A stretch of DNA of 64,000 nucleotides from Pelomonas caseinilytica (lineage in GTDB: Bacteria > Pseudomonadota > Gammaproteobacteria > Burkholderiales > Burkholderiaceae_C). This document shows, one piece after another, positions 27,649 through 36,670 of the stretch. The DNA lies in the NCBI RefSeq assembly GCF_021353235.1, contig NZ_JAJTWT010000003.1, positions 682,001 to 746,000 of the forward strand, in the 5' to 3' direction. The position numbers and the translations under genes are program-made. The stretch's first letter is position 1, and each line of letters begins with the position of its first letter. The notes beneath the pieces were generated by a model, which was not told where the DNA came from, made no database searches, and saw only the letters and a program-made list of their open reading frames with translations.

Positions 27649-29019
27649 TCAAAGCAGGTCCTGCTCGGCGAGGCTGTGGGCCGACACGTCGCGCCGCTTG
27701 AGCGCCGGGTCGGCGACCCAGTGCTCGCGGTCCAGCCCCGCCAGTTCGCAGCCCGGGCCGAGGGCGATGGGGGCGTCCAGCTGCAGCCGGCTGCGCGTGA
27801 AGCGCCAGGCCTGCACGTCGTGCACATGGCCGCCGCGCCGGGCCTGGATGTCGAGGCCGTTGAAGCGGAAGCCGCGCAACGGGGCCTCGGGCGTCGCGTC
27901 CACCTCGAAGGCTGCGTGCGCACCGCGGGCCCGCAGCCCGTCGATGCGCACGCCGCTCACTTCGGTGTGGCCGAGGTCGGGCGGGACGGGCGTGGCCAGC
28001 ACCTGCCAGTGGCGCGGGGCGTCCGCTGCTTCGGCGGGCGGCAGCAGGGCGCGGCTGTAGCCGGGGTTCCAGTTCATCGTCACGCGCAGGACGGTGGGCA
28101 CGTCGGTGAGCGTGATGTCGCTGAGGTGGATGTCCTCGATGCGGCCGCCGCGCGTGGGGGCCGACTTGAACAGCACCCCCACCGGCACGCCTCGCTGCAC
28201 CTGCAGGCCGCGCACGCGCACGCGGCGAAAGCCCCCGGAGGTCTCGCTGCCGAAGGTGATGCCCGCGGCGCCCTCGCGCACGACGCAGTCCTGGATGTCG
28301 ATGTCTTCGCTCGCCCGCGCCACGCGCAGGCCGTCGGCGTCGCGCCCAGCCTTGAGCACGAGGGCATCGTCGTTGACGGCGATGTCGGCGTGCCGGACGC
28401 TGACGCGGCGCGACGAATCGATGTCGATGCCGTCGGTGGACGGGCCGCGCGCCCCGTCGTTGTTGCGGATGGTGAGGTCGTCGATGGCCACGTCCTGGCT
28501 GTAGCAGACGTGCAGCGTCCAGAAGCCGGAGCGGCGCAGCAGCAGCCCGCCGCCGAGTCGCACGCGGGCCGACTCGAACACCTGCACGAGGCGGGGCCGC
28601 TGGGCGTCGTAGTCGGACGCCCAGCGCAGGCCGCGGGGCTCGTAGGCGGCGCGCAGCCGCCAGTAGGCGTCCCAGAAGACCTGGCCATCGCCGTCGATGC
28701 AGCCTTCGCCGACGAGGCCGACGTCCTGCTCGCCGTAGACGTTCACGAGGGCTGCCGGCCAGCGCATCTCGATGCCGGCGACACGGGTGGGCAGCAGGGG
28801 GTAGTGGGCCAGCTCGCGCGAGCCGAGCAGCGTGGCGCCGCCGTCCAGGCGCAGCGTCATGCCGCTCTTCAGGAAGAGGGCGCCGGTGAGGTAGGTGCCG
28901 GCCGGCAGTTGCAGCTCGGCGCCTTGCAGGGCTGCCGCGTCGATGGCGGCCTGCAGGGCCTGCGTGTTCAGCGTGAGGCCATCGCCCCGGGCGCCGAAGC
29001 TGCGCGCATCCAGGGTCAC
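27649..29019 (-). CDS. GH28 polygalacturonase-family hydrolase without signal peptide
   Basis: A right-handed beta-helix enzyme. With GTG at 29019 it has 456 residues and starts MTLDARSFGARGDG, the standard GH28 N-terminal strand. Catalytic candidates are Asp196 in PSTDGIDIDSS and Asp217/218 in VNDDALVLKAG, with variants of the later GHG and RIK motifs at GITFGSETSGG and GVLFKSAP. No export signal is present, so it should act on imported oligosaccharides, for example to release galacturonate or rhamnose. Longer upstream frames read as Arg/Ala-rich noise. About 150 bases separate it from rhaI. Confidence 0.85.
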   Translation of the reverse strand: MTLDARSFGARGDGLTLNTQALQAAIDAAALQGAELQLPAGTYLTGALFLKSGMTLRLDGGATLLGSRELAHYPLLPTRVAGIEMRWPAALVNVYGEQDVGLVGEGCIDGDGQVFWDAYWRLRAAYEPRGLRWASDYDAQRPRLVQVFESARVRLGGGLLLRRSGFWTLHVCYSQDVAIDDLTIRNNDGARGPSTDGIDIDSSRRVSVRHADIAVNDDALVLKAGRDADGLRVARASEDIDIQDCVVREGAAGITFGSETSGGFRRVRVRGLQVQRGVPVGVLFKSAPTRGGRIEDIHLSDITLTDVPTVLRVTMNWNPGYSRALLPPAEAADAPRHWQVLATPVPPDLGHTEVSGVRIDGLRARGAHAAFEVDATPEAPLRGFRFNGLDIQARRGGHVHDVQAWRFTRSRLQLDAPIALGPGCELAGLDREHWVADPALKRRDVSAHSLAEQDLL

Positions 29020-29170
29020 AGTGGTTCCGGGCGTGGTGATTCCGCGGGCCGAGCGCCGGGCCGCTCCCAAGCCGGCCCGCCTTGGCGATGCGCTTGCGGC
29101 TCCATGCCGCGCGCATTGCCGTCCCCTCGGGGGACCGGCCAAGCTACGCCTTGGACGAGGGGCACCATGT

Positions 29171-30466
29171 TCAAACGATGCCGCTGCCGGAGGCGCCGGC
29201 CTTGGGCGGGCGCTTCACGGCCGCCTGCTCGCGCCAGCCGCTGGCGCGGTAGGCGGCGACTGGATCGATGGCGCCGCCGGAGCGCAGCCTGGCCATCGCG
29301 AGGATGGGACTCACGTCGGTGCGGAAGGCGTGCTTGAGCGTCTGCGCGGCCTGCAGCGCGTCGTTGGCCTCCTGATGGCCGGCCAGGGCCGCGCGGTCCA
29401 CGAGGGCCGCCTGCACGAAGGCGCGCTGCACCTCGACGGCGCTGCTCATCAGGCTCTCGATGGGGTCGGTGACGTTGTGCGACTGGTCGAGCATGTAGGC
29501 CGGCTTGAAGGCCGCGCCATCGCGCAGGGCCGCATCGGCCAGTTCGTTGAAGACGAGGAAGAGCTGGAAGGGGTCGATGGAGCCCGAGTCCAGGTCGTCG
29601 TCGCCGTACTTGCTGTCGTTGAAATGGAAGCCGCCGAGCTTGCCGAACTGCGCCAGCCGGGCCACGATCATCTCGATGTTGGTGTTGGGCGCATGGTGGC
29701 CCAGGTCCACCAGGCACTTGGCCTTGTCGCCGAGCAACTGAGCCACGGCGAAGCTGGTGCCCCAGTCGGCGATGGTGGAGCAGTAGAAGGCCGGCTCGAA
29801 CAGCTTGTGCTCGATGTACATCAGCCAGTCGGCCGGCAGGGCGGCGTAGATGGCCCGGGCGCTGTCGATGTAGCGCTCCAGCGCGCCGCGCAGGTTGTGT
29901 TGGCCGGGGAAGTTGGCGCCGTCGCCCACCCACACCGTCAGGCCCCTGGACCCGAGGGTCTTGCCCAGCTCGATGCAGTCGATGTTGTGCGCCACGGCCT
30001 GCTCGCGCGCGGCCTGGCTTTGCGCGGTCAGGCTGCCGAATTTGTAGGTGTGGGCCTGGCCGGGCTGGTCCTGGAAGGTGTTGGAGTTGACGGCGTCGAA
30101 GCCCAGGCCCAGCGCGTCGGCCTGCTCGCGCAGGGCCTTGGGGTCGGCCGGCCGGTCCCAGGGGAAGTGCAGCGACACGGTGGGCGTGGCGCGCGTGAGC
30201 TGGTGGATGACGGCGCAGTCCTGCAGCTTCTCCGTCACGTCGCGCGGCTCGCCCCGGCCGGGGAAGCGGGCGAAGCGCGTGCCGCCGGTGCCCACGCCCC
30301 AGCTGGGCACGGCCACGGCGAAGGTCTGGGCCTTGGCCGTCAGGGCCTCGATGTCCACGCCGCGGCGGGACAGCATGCCGCCGAGGGCGTCGTAGTCGGC
30401 CTGCAGCGCGGCGCGCCGGGCGGCGTTGTGTTGTTCGACTTGGCCGGCGTCGATGATGTGATCCAT
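29171..30466 (-). CDS. rhaI: L-rhamnose isomerase, RhaI type
   Basis: Converts L-rhamnose to L-rhamnulose. The 431 residues match the RhaI (Pseudomonas stutzeri/Rhizobium) type rather than the E. coli RhaA type. They form a TIM barrel with metal-binding positions in YIEHKLFEPAFY (Glu), LVDLGHHAPNTNIE (Asp, His) and GGFHFNDSKYGDDDLD. A strong AGGAGA ribosome-binding site precedes the ATG. It lies 31 bases after the aldolase-dehydrogenase gene. Confidence 0.95.
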   Translation of the reverse strand: MDHIIDAGQVEQHNAARRAALQADYDALGGMLSRRGVDIEALTAKAQTFAVAVPSWGVGTGGTRFARFPGRGEPRDVTEKLQDCAVIHQLTRATPTVSLHFPWDRPADPKALREQADALGLGFDAVNSNTFQDQPGQAHTYKFGSLTAQSQAAREQAVAHNIDCIELGKTLGSRGLTVWVGDGANFPGQHNLRGALERYIDSARAIYAALPADWLMYIEHKLFEPAFYCSTIADWGTSFAVAQLLGDKAKCLVDLGHHAPNTNIEMIVARLAQFGKLGGFHFNDSKYGDDDLDSGSIDPFQLFLVFNELADAALRDGAAFKPAYMLDQSHNVTDPIESLMSSAVEVQRAFVQAALVDRAALAGHQEANDALQAAQTLKHAFRTDVSPILAMARLRSGGAIDPVAAYRASGWREQAAVKRPPKAGASGSGIV

Positions 30467-30497
30467 GTTTGTCTCCTGGGGCCGCTAGTTTGCGACG

Positions 30498-32606
30498 TCA
30501 GCGGGTGAAGGCGGCGGCGTTGCCGGCGTCGACGTTCAGCACGTTGCCCGTGCTCTTGCCGGACTTGTCGCTGGCCAGGAAGTACACCGCCTCGGCGATG
30601 TCCTCGGGCAGCACGCTGAGCTTGAGCATGCTGCGCTGGCGGTAGAACTCCTCGATGTCGTCGGTCTCGATCTTGTTGGAGGCGGCGCGCTCTTCCTTCC
30701 ACTTGCCGTCCCAGATGCGGGAGCCGCGGATGACGGCGTCGGGGTTGACGACGTTGACGCGCACGCCGACGGCGGCTCCCTCCAGCGCGATGCAGCGGGC
30801 CAGGTGGATCTCGGCGGCCTTGGCGGTGCAGTAGGCCGATGCGCCGGCCGAGGCCACGAGGCCGTTCTTGCTGGCGACGAACACCATGCTGCCGCCGATC
30901 TTCTGCTGCTTCATCAGCCTGAAGGCGCCGCGGCTGACGAGGAAATAGCCGGTCACGAGGATGTTCTGGTTGCGGTTCCAGATCTCCAGCGTCGTGTCCT
31001 CCAGCGGCGCGGCCGAGGCGATGCCGGCGTTGGACACGAGGATGTCCAGGCCGCCGAAGCGCAGCGACGTGGCGGCCAGCAGCGCCTCGACCTGGGCCTC
31101 GGACGTGATGTCGCCCTGCGCGGCGGCCACGTTGTCCTTGCCGGCCACCTTGAGCAGCGACTGGCGCGCCTCTTCGAGGGCTGCGCCGTCGATGTCGGTC
31201 AGCATCACGCAGGCGCCTTCGGCCAGCAGCTGGCGCGCCACCGCCTGGCCGATGCCGCCGGCGCCGCCCGTCACCAGGGCCACGCGGCCGGCCAGGCTCT
31301 TGGGCTTGGGCATGCGCTGCAGCTTGGCTTCCTCGAGCAGCCAGTACTCGATGTCGAAGGCCTCCTGCTCCGGCAGGCCGACGTAGGTGTCCACGCCATT
31401 GGCGCCGCGCATCACGTTGATGGCGTTGACGTAGAACTCGGCGGCGATGCGCGCCGTGGCCTTGTCCTTGGCGAAGGACAGCATGCCCACGCCCGGGATC
31501 AGGTAGATGACGGGGTTGGGGTCGCGCATGGCCGGGCTGTTCGGTCGCTTGCAGCGCTCGTAGTAGGCCGCGTAATCGGCGCGGTAGGCCTCGAGCGCGC
31601 CGTCCAGGCCGGCCAGCAGGGCATCGACGTCGGGCCTGGCGGGGTCGAAGTCCAGCACCAGGGGGCGGATCTTGGTGCGCAGGAAGTGGTCGGGGCAGGA
31701 GGTGCCCAGGGCGGCCAGGGCCGGCAGGTCACGGCTGCAGACGAACTCCAGCACCGCGGCGCTGTCGTCGAAGTGGCCCAGCTTGCGCTCCGCCTGGCCG
31801 ATGCGGCCGCGCAGGGCGGGCATCAGGCGGGCGGCGATGTCGGCGCGCGCCTCGGCCGCGAGCACGCCCGTCCGCGCGCCGCCGAACACCGGTTGCCTGA
31901 CGTTCTCGGCGAGCCACTGCTCGGCCAGGCGGATCATCGCCAGCGTCGTCTCGTAGCAGGACTTGGCCGTGTCGCCCCAGGTGAAGAGGCCGTGGCCCTC
32001 CAGGATGATGCCCTTGAGCTGCGGCTGGGCCGTGGCCAGGGCCTCCAGCTTCAGCCCCAGGTCATAGCCCGGGCGCTGCCAGGGCAGCCAGCCGAGCTGG
32101 CCGCCGAAGATGACCTCGGTCAGGCGGCGGCTGTCCGCGCAGGCGGCGATGGCGATGATGGCATCGGGGTGCATGTGGTCGACATGCGCCTTCGGGATAT
32201 AGGCGTGCAGCGGCGTGTCGATACTCGCGGCGCGCGGATTGAGGTTGTAGGTGCAGTGCGGCAGGTAGTCGACCATCTCGTCTTCATGCGCCAGGCCGCG
32301 GTAGCGCGACTTCAGCGCCTGCAGCTTGCTCATGTAGAGGGTCGAAAACCCATCCAGCTTGATGCTGCCGAGATCGCCGCCCGAGCCCTTCACCCACAGC
32401 ACCTCGACCTCCTCGCCGGTCAGGTAATCCTTCATCTTCACCTTGGCCGAGGTATTGCCGCCGCCGAAATTGGTGACGCGCAAATCCGAGCCGAGCAGAT
32501 TCGAGCGATACAGCAGCAGTTCGGGTTCGCTCATATGGGCCGCCGCGGTGTCGTCCCATTTGGAAACGATGGCGTTCTGCGCGGGGGAGTGGGAAATTGC
32601 AGTCAT
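30498..32606 (-). CDS. rhaD: Bifunctional rhamnulose-1-phosphate aldolase / lactaldehyde dehydrogenase (SDR fusion)
   Basis: A 702-residue fusion. The N-terminal half (about 1-420) is a class II aldolase/adducin domain with the metal-binding HMHPDAI histidines and the GHGLFTWG segment; it splits L-rhamnulose-1-phosphate into DHAP and L-lactaldehyde. The C-terminal short-chain dehydrogenase (about 435-702) has the NAD motif VTGGAGGIG, the NAG motif in VSNAGIA, and catalytic YxxxK in AYCTAKA; it oxidises lactaldehyde to lactate. The start at 32606 gives the family N-terminus; a longer frame to 32741 is unsupported. It is the first gene of the minus-strand operon that also encodes RhaI, RhaM and CAZymes. 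Confidence 0.95.
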   Translation of the reverse strand: MTAISHSPAQNAIVSKWDDTAAAHMSEPELLLYRSNLLGSDLRVTNFGGGNTSAKVKMKDYLTGEEVEVLWVKGSGGDLGSIKLDGFSTLYMSKLQALKSRYRGLAHEDEMVDYLPHCTYNLNPRAASIDTPLHAYIPKAHVDHMHPDAIIAIAACADSRRLTEVIFGGQLGWLPWQRPGYDLGLKLEALATAQPQLKGIILEGHGLFTWGDTAKSCYETTLAMIRLAEQWLAENVRQPVFGGARTGVLAAEARADIAARLMPALRGRIGQAERKLGHFDDSAAVLEFVCSRDLPALAALGTSCPDHFLRTKIRPLVLDFDPARPDVDALLAGLDGALEAYRADYAAYYERCKRPNSPAMRDPNPVIYLIPGVGMLSFAKDKATARIAAEFYVNAINVMRGANGVDTYVGLPEQEAFDIEYWLLEEAKLQRMPKPKSLAGRVALVTGGAGGIGQAVARQLLAEGACVMLTDIDGAALEEARQSLLKVAGKDNVAAAQGDITSEAQVEALLAATSLRFGGLDILVSNAGIASAAPLEDTTLEIWNRNQNILVTGYFLVSRGAFRLMKQQKIGGSMVFVASKNGLVASAGASAYCTAKAAEIHLARCIALEGAAVGVRVNVVNPDAVIRGSRIWDGKWKEERAASNKIETDDIEEFYRQRSMLKLSVLPEDIAEAVYFLASDKSGKSTGNVLNVDAGNAAAFTR

Positions 32607-32777
32607 CAGCTTGCCTGTGTCCAGTACGTCGTCGTCGACGGCACCGCGCCATGCGGTCCGTAAGCCCGCTCCTTGCGGGTAAGCGGGGCGCAGTGTGGGC
32701 CGAAACATGGCGGCACGGTCAGGAGCGGCGCAGTAAATCAAAAGGATGATCGAAAGCGCGGACCGGTGCGGGGGCGC

Positions 32778-32811
32778 TCACGAAACGCTCAAGTCCGTGA
32801 GCGTTTCGTGA
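32778..32811. promoter_or_regulatory. Perfect 14-bp inverted repeat, probable RhaR operator
   Basis: TCACGAAACGCTCA, six bases, TGAGCGTTTCGTGA. It lies in the 408-base divergent region between rhaD (minus) and rhaR (plus) and ends exactly at a candidate -35 box. Geometry and position fit a DeoR-family repressor site controlling both directions. A weaker copy (TTGAGCGGTT with a nearby GCGTTTCA) is at 32853-32878. The remainder of the gap contains no ORF I would support. Confidence 0.65.
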
Positions 32812-32840
32812 TTGACCCTGTCATTCGATTGTCGTAGTCT
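32812..32840 (+). promoter_or_regulatory. Candidate sigma-70 promoter of rhaR-rhaK
   Basis: TTGACC (32812-32817), a 17-base spacer, and TAGTCT (32835-32840). The -35 matches consensus at five of six positions; the -10 is weak. The operator palindrome directly abuts the -35. Confidence 0.45.
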
Positions 32841-33014
32841 GCACTTGGAACAGCGTTTCACCCATGTCTTGAGCGGTTCTGAGCGCGAGGGGACGCGGTT
32901 CCGGCAAGCCAAGAGACGCCCGCCCGTCGCGAACGCGAACGAAGGCCGGGCGATATAACGACGAGACAACGGTCGCCACCGGGTTCGGGTCGGCGCCCGA
33001 CAAAGGTATTGCTC

Positions 33015-33902
33015 ATGATCAATCACAAGCGTCACAAGCGTCTGCTCAAACTGCTGGACGAGCGCGAGCACGCCAGCGTGCAGCAATTGATGGAATGGTT
33101 GTCGGCCTCCGCCGCCACGGTACGCCGGGATATTTCCTGGTTGGCCGCCAAAAACCAGCTGACGCGCACGCGCGGCGGCGCCCAAAGGCTGGAGCAGAAG
33201 AAAAAATCCTATACGCTGTCCAGCGAGAAGTTCCAGACGAATATCCAGCAGCACGCCGCCGAGAAACGTGCCATCGCCCGTTATGCCAGTTCCATGTGCA
33301 ATAACGGCGAAACCATCATCATCAACGGCGGCACCACCACCTTCATGATGGCGGAGTTTCTCGTCGAGAAACAGCTGAAGATCCTGACCAACTCCTTCCT
33401 GATGGCCGAACGCCTGCTGCTGACCAGCGACAACGAGGTCATCCTGCCGGGCGGCAAGATCTACCGCGAGCAGAACGTCATCCTCAGCCCCTTCGAGAAC
33501 GACGTGGCCCAGCACCACTACGCCGCCAAGATGTTCATGGGCGTCTACGGCCTGTCCATCCTCGGGCTGATGGAGGCCGACCCGCTGCTGATCCAGGCCG
33601 AGAAGCGGTTGATCGGCCAGGCCGAGGAACTGGTCGTGCTGGTGGACAGCTCCAAGTTCGCGCGCAAGGCCGGGCTGGTGCTGTGCGGGCTCAACCGGGT
33701 CTCCACCGTCATCACCGACACCGGCGCCTCCGACAGCGCCGTGCAGCTGCTGGAGCACTACGGCGTGCGCGTCATCACCGTCGAGCCCGAAGCACTGGAC
33801 CCACGGACGATGGAGGCCTCGGCCCTGAGCTCGCATGACTATGCCGGCGTGCTGGATGCGAGCGCCTTCCATCGTCACGCGCATGCGGGGCTGAACTCTT
33901 GA
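33015..33902 (+). CDS. rhaR: DeoR-family transcriptional regulator, RhaR-like
   Basis: A 295-residue regulator with an N-terminal winged helix-turn-helix (about 5-58: HKRLLKLLDE, ASVQQLMEWLSASAATVRRDI, LTRTRGGA) and a DeoR sugar-phosphate sensor domain (SSEKFQTNIQ, IINGGTTTFMMAEFL, VDSSKF). The start is ATG at 33015 with AAAGG upstream, not the TTG at 33009. In Rhizobium, RhaR of this family controls rhamnose genes next to rhaK, rhaD and rhaI, as here. It probably binds the inverted repeat at 32778-32811 and responds to a rhamnose-pathway phosphate. It is followed by rhaK with overlapping stop and start (TTGA). Confidence 0.9.
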   Translation: MINHKRHKRLLKLLDEREHASVQQLMEWLSASAATVRRDISWLAAKNQLTRTRGGAQRLEQKKKSYTLSSEKFQTNIQQHAAEKRAIARYASSMCNNGETIIINGGTTTFMMAEFLVEKQLKILTNSFLMAERLLLTSDNEVILPGGKIYREQNVILSPFENDVAQHHYAAKMFMGVYGLSILGLMEADPLLIQAEKRLIGQAEELVVLVDSSKFARKAGLVLCGLNRVSTVITDTGASDSAVQLLEHYGVRVITVEPEALDPRTMEASALSSHDYAGVLDASAFHRHAHAGLNS

Positions 33903-35287
33903 GCGCCAGGACGCGGGCCACCGTCGTCCTGGACATCGGCAAGACCAACGCCAAGCTCACGCTGATCGACGCCGCCGGCCGGACGCAGGCCGAGGTGCGC
34001 ACGCCCAACACGGTGCGCCGCGACGGACCCTACCCGCACCATGACACGCAGCGGCTGTGGGAGTGGATGCTCGCGCAGTTGCGCGAGTTCGCCGCGCAGG
34101 CGCCCATCGGCACCCTCGTGCCGGTCACCCACGGCGCGACCGCGGCGCTGGTCGACGACGCCGGCCTGGTGCTGCCCGTGCTCGACTATGAGCATGTGCC
34201 CGGCGATGCCACTGACCTGGCGCGTTACCAGGCCATGCGGCCGCCCTTCGAGGAGACCGGCTCGCCGGAGCTGCCCGCCGGCCTCAACCTCGGCCGCCAG
34301 CTCGACTGGCTGCAGGCGCGCTTCCCGGCCGAGTTCGCGCGCGCCCGCCACGTGCTGACCTACCCGCAGTACTGGGCCTGGCGGCTCAGCGGCGTGGCGG
34401 CCAGCGAGATCACCTCGCTGGGCTGCCACACCGACCTGTGGCGGCCGCGCCAGCGGAGCTGGTCGACGCTGGTGGAACGCCGGGGCTGGCAGGCCCTCTT
34501 CCCGCCGCGCCGCGACGCCTGGGCGCGCCTGGGGCCGCTGCGCGCCGAACTGGCCGACCGCACCGGGTTGCCGCGGGATTGCGAGGTCGTCTGCGGCATC
34601 CACGACAGCAATGCCTCGCTGCTGCGCCATCTGCAGGCGCCGCAACACAGCGGCCCCTGCACGGTGCTGTCCACCGGCACCTGGGTCATTGCCGCGGCCC
34701 TGGGCTCGGCGACCCTGCCGCTGGTGGAGGCGCAGGACATGCTGGCTAACTGCAACGTCTTCGGCGAGCCGGTGCCCTGCCTGCGGTTCATGGGCGGGCG
34801 CGAGTTCGCCGCGATCGCCGGGCCCGCGCCGGCGCCGTTCGGGGCCGCCGAACTCGAGGCGGTGATCGCCCGCCAGACGCTGGCGCTGCCCTGTTTCGCC
34901 GAGACGGGCGGCCCTTTCGCCGGCCGCGCAGGGCGCATCGACGGGCCCCCGCCCGTCACGGCCGCCGAACGTGCGGCACTGGCGACGCTTTACGTCGTGC
35001 TGATGGCTGACCACGGCCTGTCGGCCCTGGGCGCCGAAGACTCGCCGGTCGTCGTCGAAGGCGCATTCACGGCCAACCCCTGGTTCGGCCGCTTGCTCGC
35101 CGGGTTGCGGGAGGGCCGCGTCGTCGTCGTGTCCGACGATGCCAGCGGCACGACCTGCGGCGGCTGGCTGCTCGCACGCTGGGGCGAGCCGCACACCGCT
35201 TCGCCTGGCGAGGTGGCGGCGGCCTTCGATTCGGCGGGGTGGCGGGCTTATCGGGAGGCTTGGCGGGGGAGGGTGGGGGCGGGCTGA
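33899..35287 (+). CDS. rhaK: FGGY-family carbohydrate kinase, probable L-rhamnulokinase
   Basis: Phosphorylates a ketose, here probably L-rhamnulose, with ATP. The 462-residue protein has the N-terminal phosphate loop LDIGKTNAKLTL and the second-domain GIHDSNASLLRHL (catalytic Asp) and LSTGTWVIA (ATP-binding) motifs. The RhaK rather than RhaB type is consistent with the RhaI-type isomerase. The start is TTG at 33899 overlapping the rhaR stop. The C-terminal ~15 residues are Gly/Arg-rich. The gene ends 71 bases before a fold-back repeat and converges on the PEP-CTERM gene. Confidence 0.88.
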   Translation: MSARTRATVVLDIGKTNAKLTLIDAAGRTQAEVRTPNTVRRDGPYPHHDTQRLWEWMLAQLREFAAQAPIGTLVPVTHGATAALVDDAGLVLPVLDYEHVPGDATDLARYQAMRPPFEETGSPELPAGLNLGRQLDWLQARFPAEFARARHVLTYPQYWAWRLSGVAASEITSLGCHTDLWRPRQRSWSTLVERRGWQALFPPRRDAWARLGPLRAELADRTGLPRDCEVVCGIHDSNASLLRHLQAPQHSGPCTVLSTGTWVIAAALGSATLPLVEAQDMLANCNVFGEPVPCLRFMGGREFAAIAGPAPAPFGAAELEAVIARQTLALPCFAETGGPFAGRAGRIDGPPPVTAAERAALATLYVVLMADHGLSALGAEDSPVVVEGAFTANPWFGRLLAGLREGRVVVVSDDASGTTCGGWLLARWGEPHTASPGEVAAAFDSAGWRAYREAWRGRVGAG

Positions 35288-35358
35288 TCGGGGGCTGCAA
35301 GCGGGGGCGCTTGCTGGGGCGGGTTGCTTTTGCTCTTGCTTGCAGCATCTTGTTGCGA

Positions 35359-35923
35359 AGGCCCATGCCGGGAATTCGCCCCGGCGGGCGACCTACTTTT
35401 TGGGCGACCAAAAAGTAGGCAAAAAGTCGCCCCCGAACCGCCCGCCCCGCCGCTGCGCTGCGGGGTTCCCTGCGGTGCTCGCACCTCGAGGCCCCGCGCA
35501 AAACTCGCTTCGCTACGCTGCGCTCAGACAGTTGCGCGGAGTCAGTTGTTGAAGCGCGCTGCGCGCGCGGCCTCAAGGTGCTGCGCTCCTCGGCGGGCTC
35601 AAAGGGGGAATGAAGGAACAGCCGCGACCGCAGGGACGCGGCGTTTGGCTGTTGGCTGTTTCGGCTGTTTGGGGTCTCCCCTTCTAAACCGCCGAGAAGC
35701 GCAGAAGCCCGGGGCGCGTGCGAAGCACGCTTCAACAACTGACTTCGCGCCCCTTGTCTGAGCGTAGTGAACGCAGTGAACGAAGCGAGTTGGGCGCGGC
35801 CCCGGGCTTCGAGCATCGCAGGGAACCCCGAAGCGCAGCGCAGGGGCGGTTTTGCAGGGGCCGCTCTTTGCCTACTTTCTGGCGGGCCAGAAAGTAGGTC
35901 GCCCGCCGGGGCGAACTCCCGGC
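35359..35923. repeat. Fold-back repeat, copy 1 (565 bp)
   Basis: A non-coding element whose ends are 57-bp inverted repeats (35367-35423 and 35867-35923, 51 of 57 positions matching). Each end contains its own hairpin of the form CCTACTTT...AAAGTAGG. Internal segments also pair across the element: GGGGTTCCCTGCG near 35460 with its complement near 35815, and CAGTTGTTGAAG near 35550 with its complement near 35730. The whole unit can thus fold back around a central loop near 35640. A second copy in the same orientation is at 45609-46176. It occupies most of the 693-base gap between the convergent rhaK and PEP-CTERM genes. Short ORFs in it read as the Arg/Pro-rich 'PGGRPTFL' type that arises from such repeats and are not genes. 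Confidence 0.88.
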
Positions 35924-35980
35924 ACAGTGCACCGAGTCAAGCAGGCTCCGAGCAAGAGCAACCAACCGCCGCTCGTCCGA

Positions 35981-36670
35981 TCACCCAGCGATCCGCCGCC
36001 TCCTCCTCACCACCCCCAACCCCACCCCCGCCAGCGAGACCAAGGCCAACGACCCCGGCTCCGGCAGCGCGAAAGCCCGGACGCTGTCGATGGCCGGCAC
36101 GCTGTAGCCGCTGGTGTCGCTGGCGCTGTCGAAGGCATAGAGCCTCACCTCGTCGAAACCCAGGGCGTCGCTCAGCCCGAGCACGTCGCCCACGCCGCCC
36201 GTGCCGAGCGAGATGCGGCCGTTGCCCGTCAACGCGCCGTCCAGCCAGGTCTGCCACATCAGGTTGATGCTGGCATAGCCCGAATCGACGGCGAACTCGA
36301 TGCCGTTCAAGTCGCGCGCCGCCGTGCGGATGGATAGGTAGGCGTTCATGCCGGCCGTGGCGAAATAGTTGCCCGAGAAGGCCTGGCTGTAGCTCTCGCC
36401 GGCGGCCAGGTCGACGCAGAACTCGCCGGCGTAGCCGCAGCCGCCGTTGTCGTTGGCGATGCCGGTGTGGCTGAACACCAGGCCGCCTTCCGACCAGGGA
36501 TTGGCCAGGGCGGTGTTGGCCTCGAAGTCGGCGGCATAGACCAAATGGGCCGCGGCAGGCGTGGCGCTGCCGGCGCCGGTGGTCTGCACGATGGAGGCCA
36601 GCGCCGGCGCGGCGGGCAGGGCGCCCAGCAGGGCGGCCAGGAGAGTCTTGTTCATGGCGAGGGCTTTCAT
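35981..36670 (-). CDS. PEP-CTERM sorted surface protein
   Basis: A 229-residue exported protein with a signal peptide (about 1-26, ending ALA) and a C-terminal sorting signal. That signal is PEP at 203-205, a hydrophobic stretch (GSLALVSLAGVGLGVV), and an Arg cluster (RRRRR). Such proteins are processed by exosortase (EpsH/XrtA) and linked to exopolysaccharide export. The body has two Cys (GCGYAGEFCV) and the pattern of a beta-sandwich, with no recognised enzyme motif. It overlaps the PL4 gene stop (ATGA); a second ATG at 36655 is also possible. Its coupling suggests a surface-bound pectin-binding role, an inference. Confidence 0.85.
   Translation of the reverse strand: MKALAMNKTLLAALLGALPAAPALASIVQTTGAGSATPAAAHLVYAADFEANTALANPWSEGGLVFSHTGIANDNGGCGYAGEFCVDLAAGESYSQAFSGNYFATAGMNAYLSIRTAARDLNGIEFAVDSGYASINLMWQTWLDGALTGNGRISLGTGGVGDVLGLSDALGFDEVRLYAFDSASDTSGYSVPAIDSVRAFALPEPGSLALVSLAGVGLGVVRRRRRIAG

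Noticed and set aside
35139-36337. Several short ORFs in and around the first fold-back repeat (for example 35324-35761 and 35852-36337)
   Set aside because: They are produced by the repeat's palindromic sequence, occur on both strands with similar Arg/Pro-rich text, and do not persist identically in copy 2.
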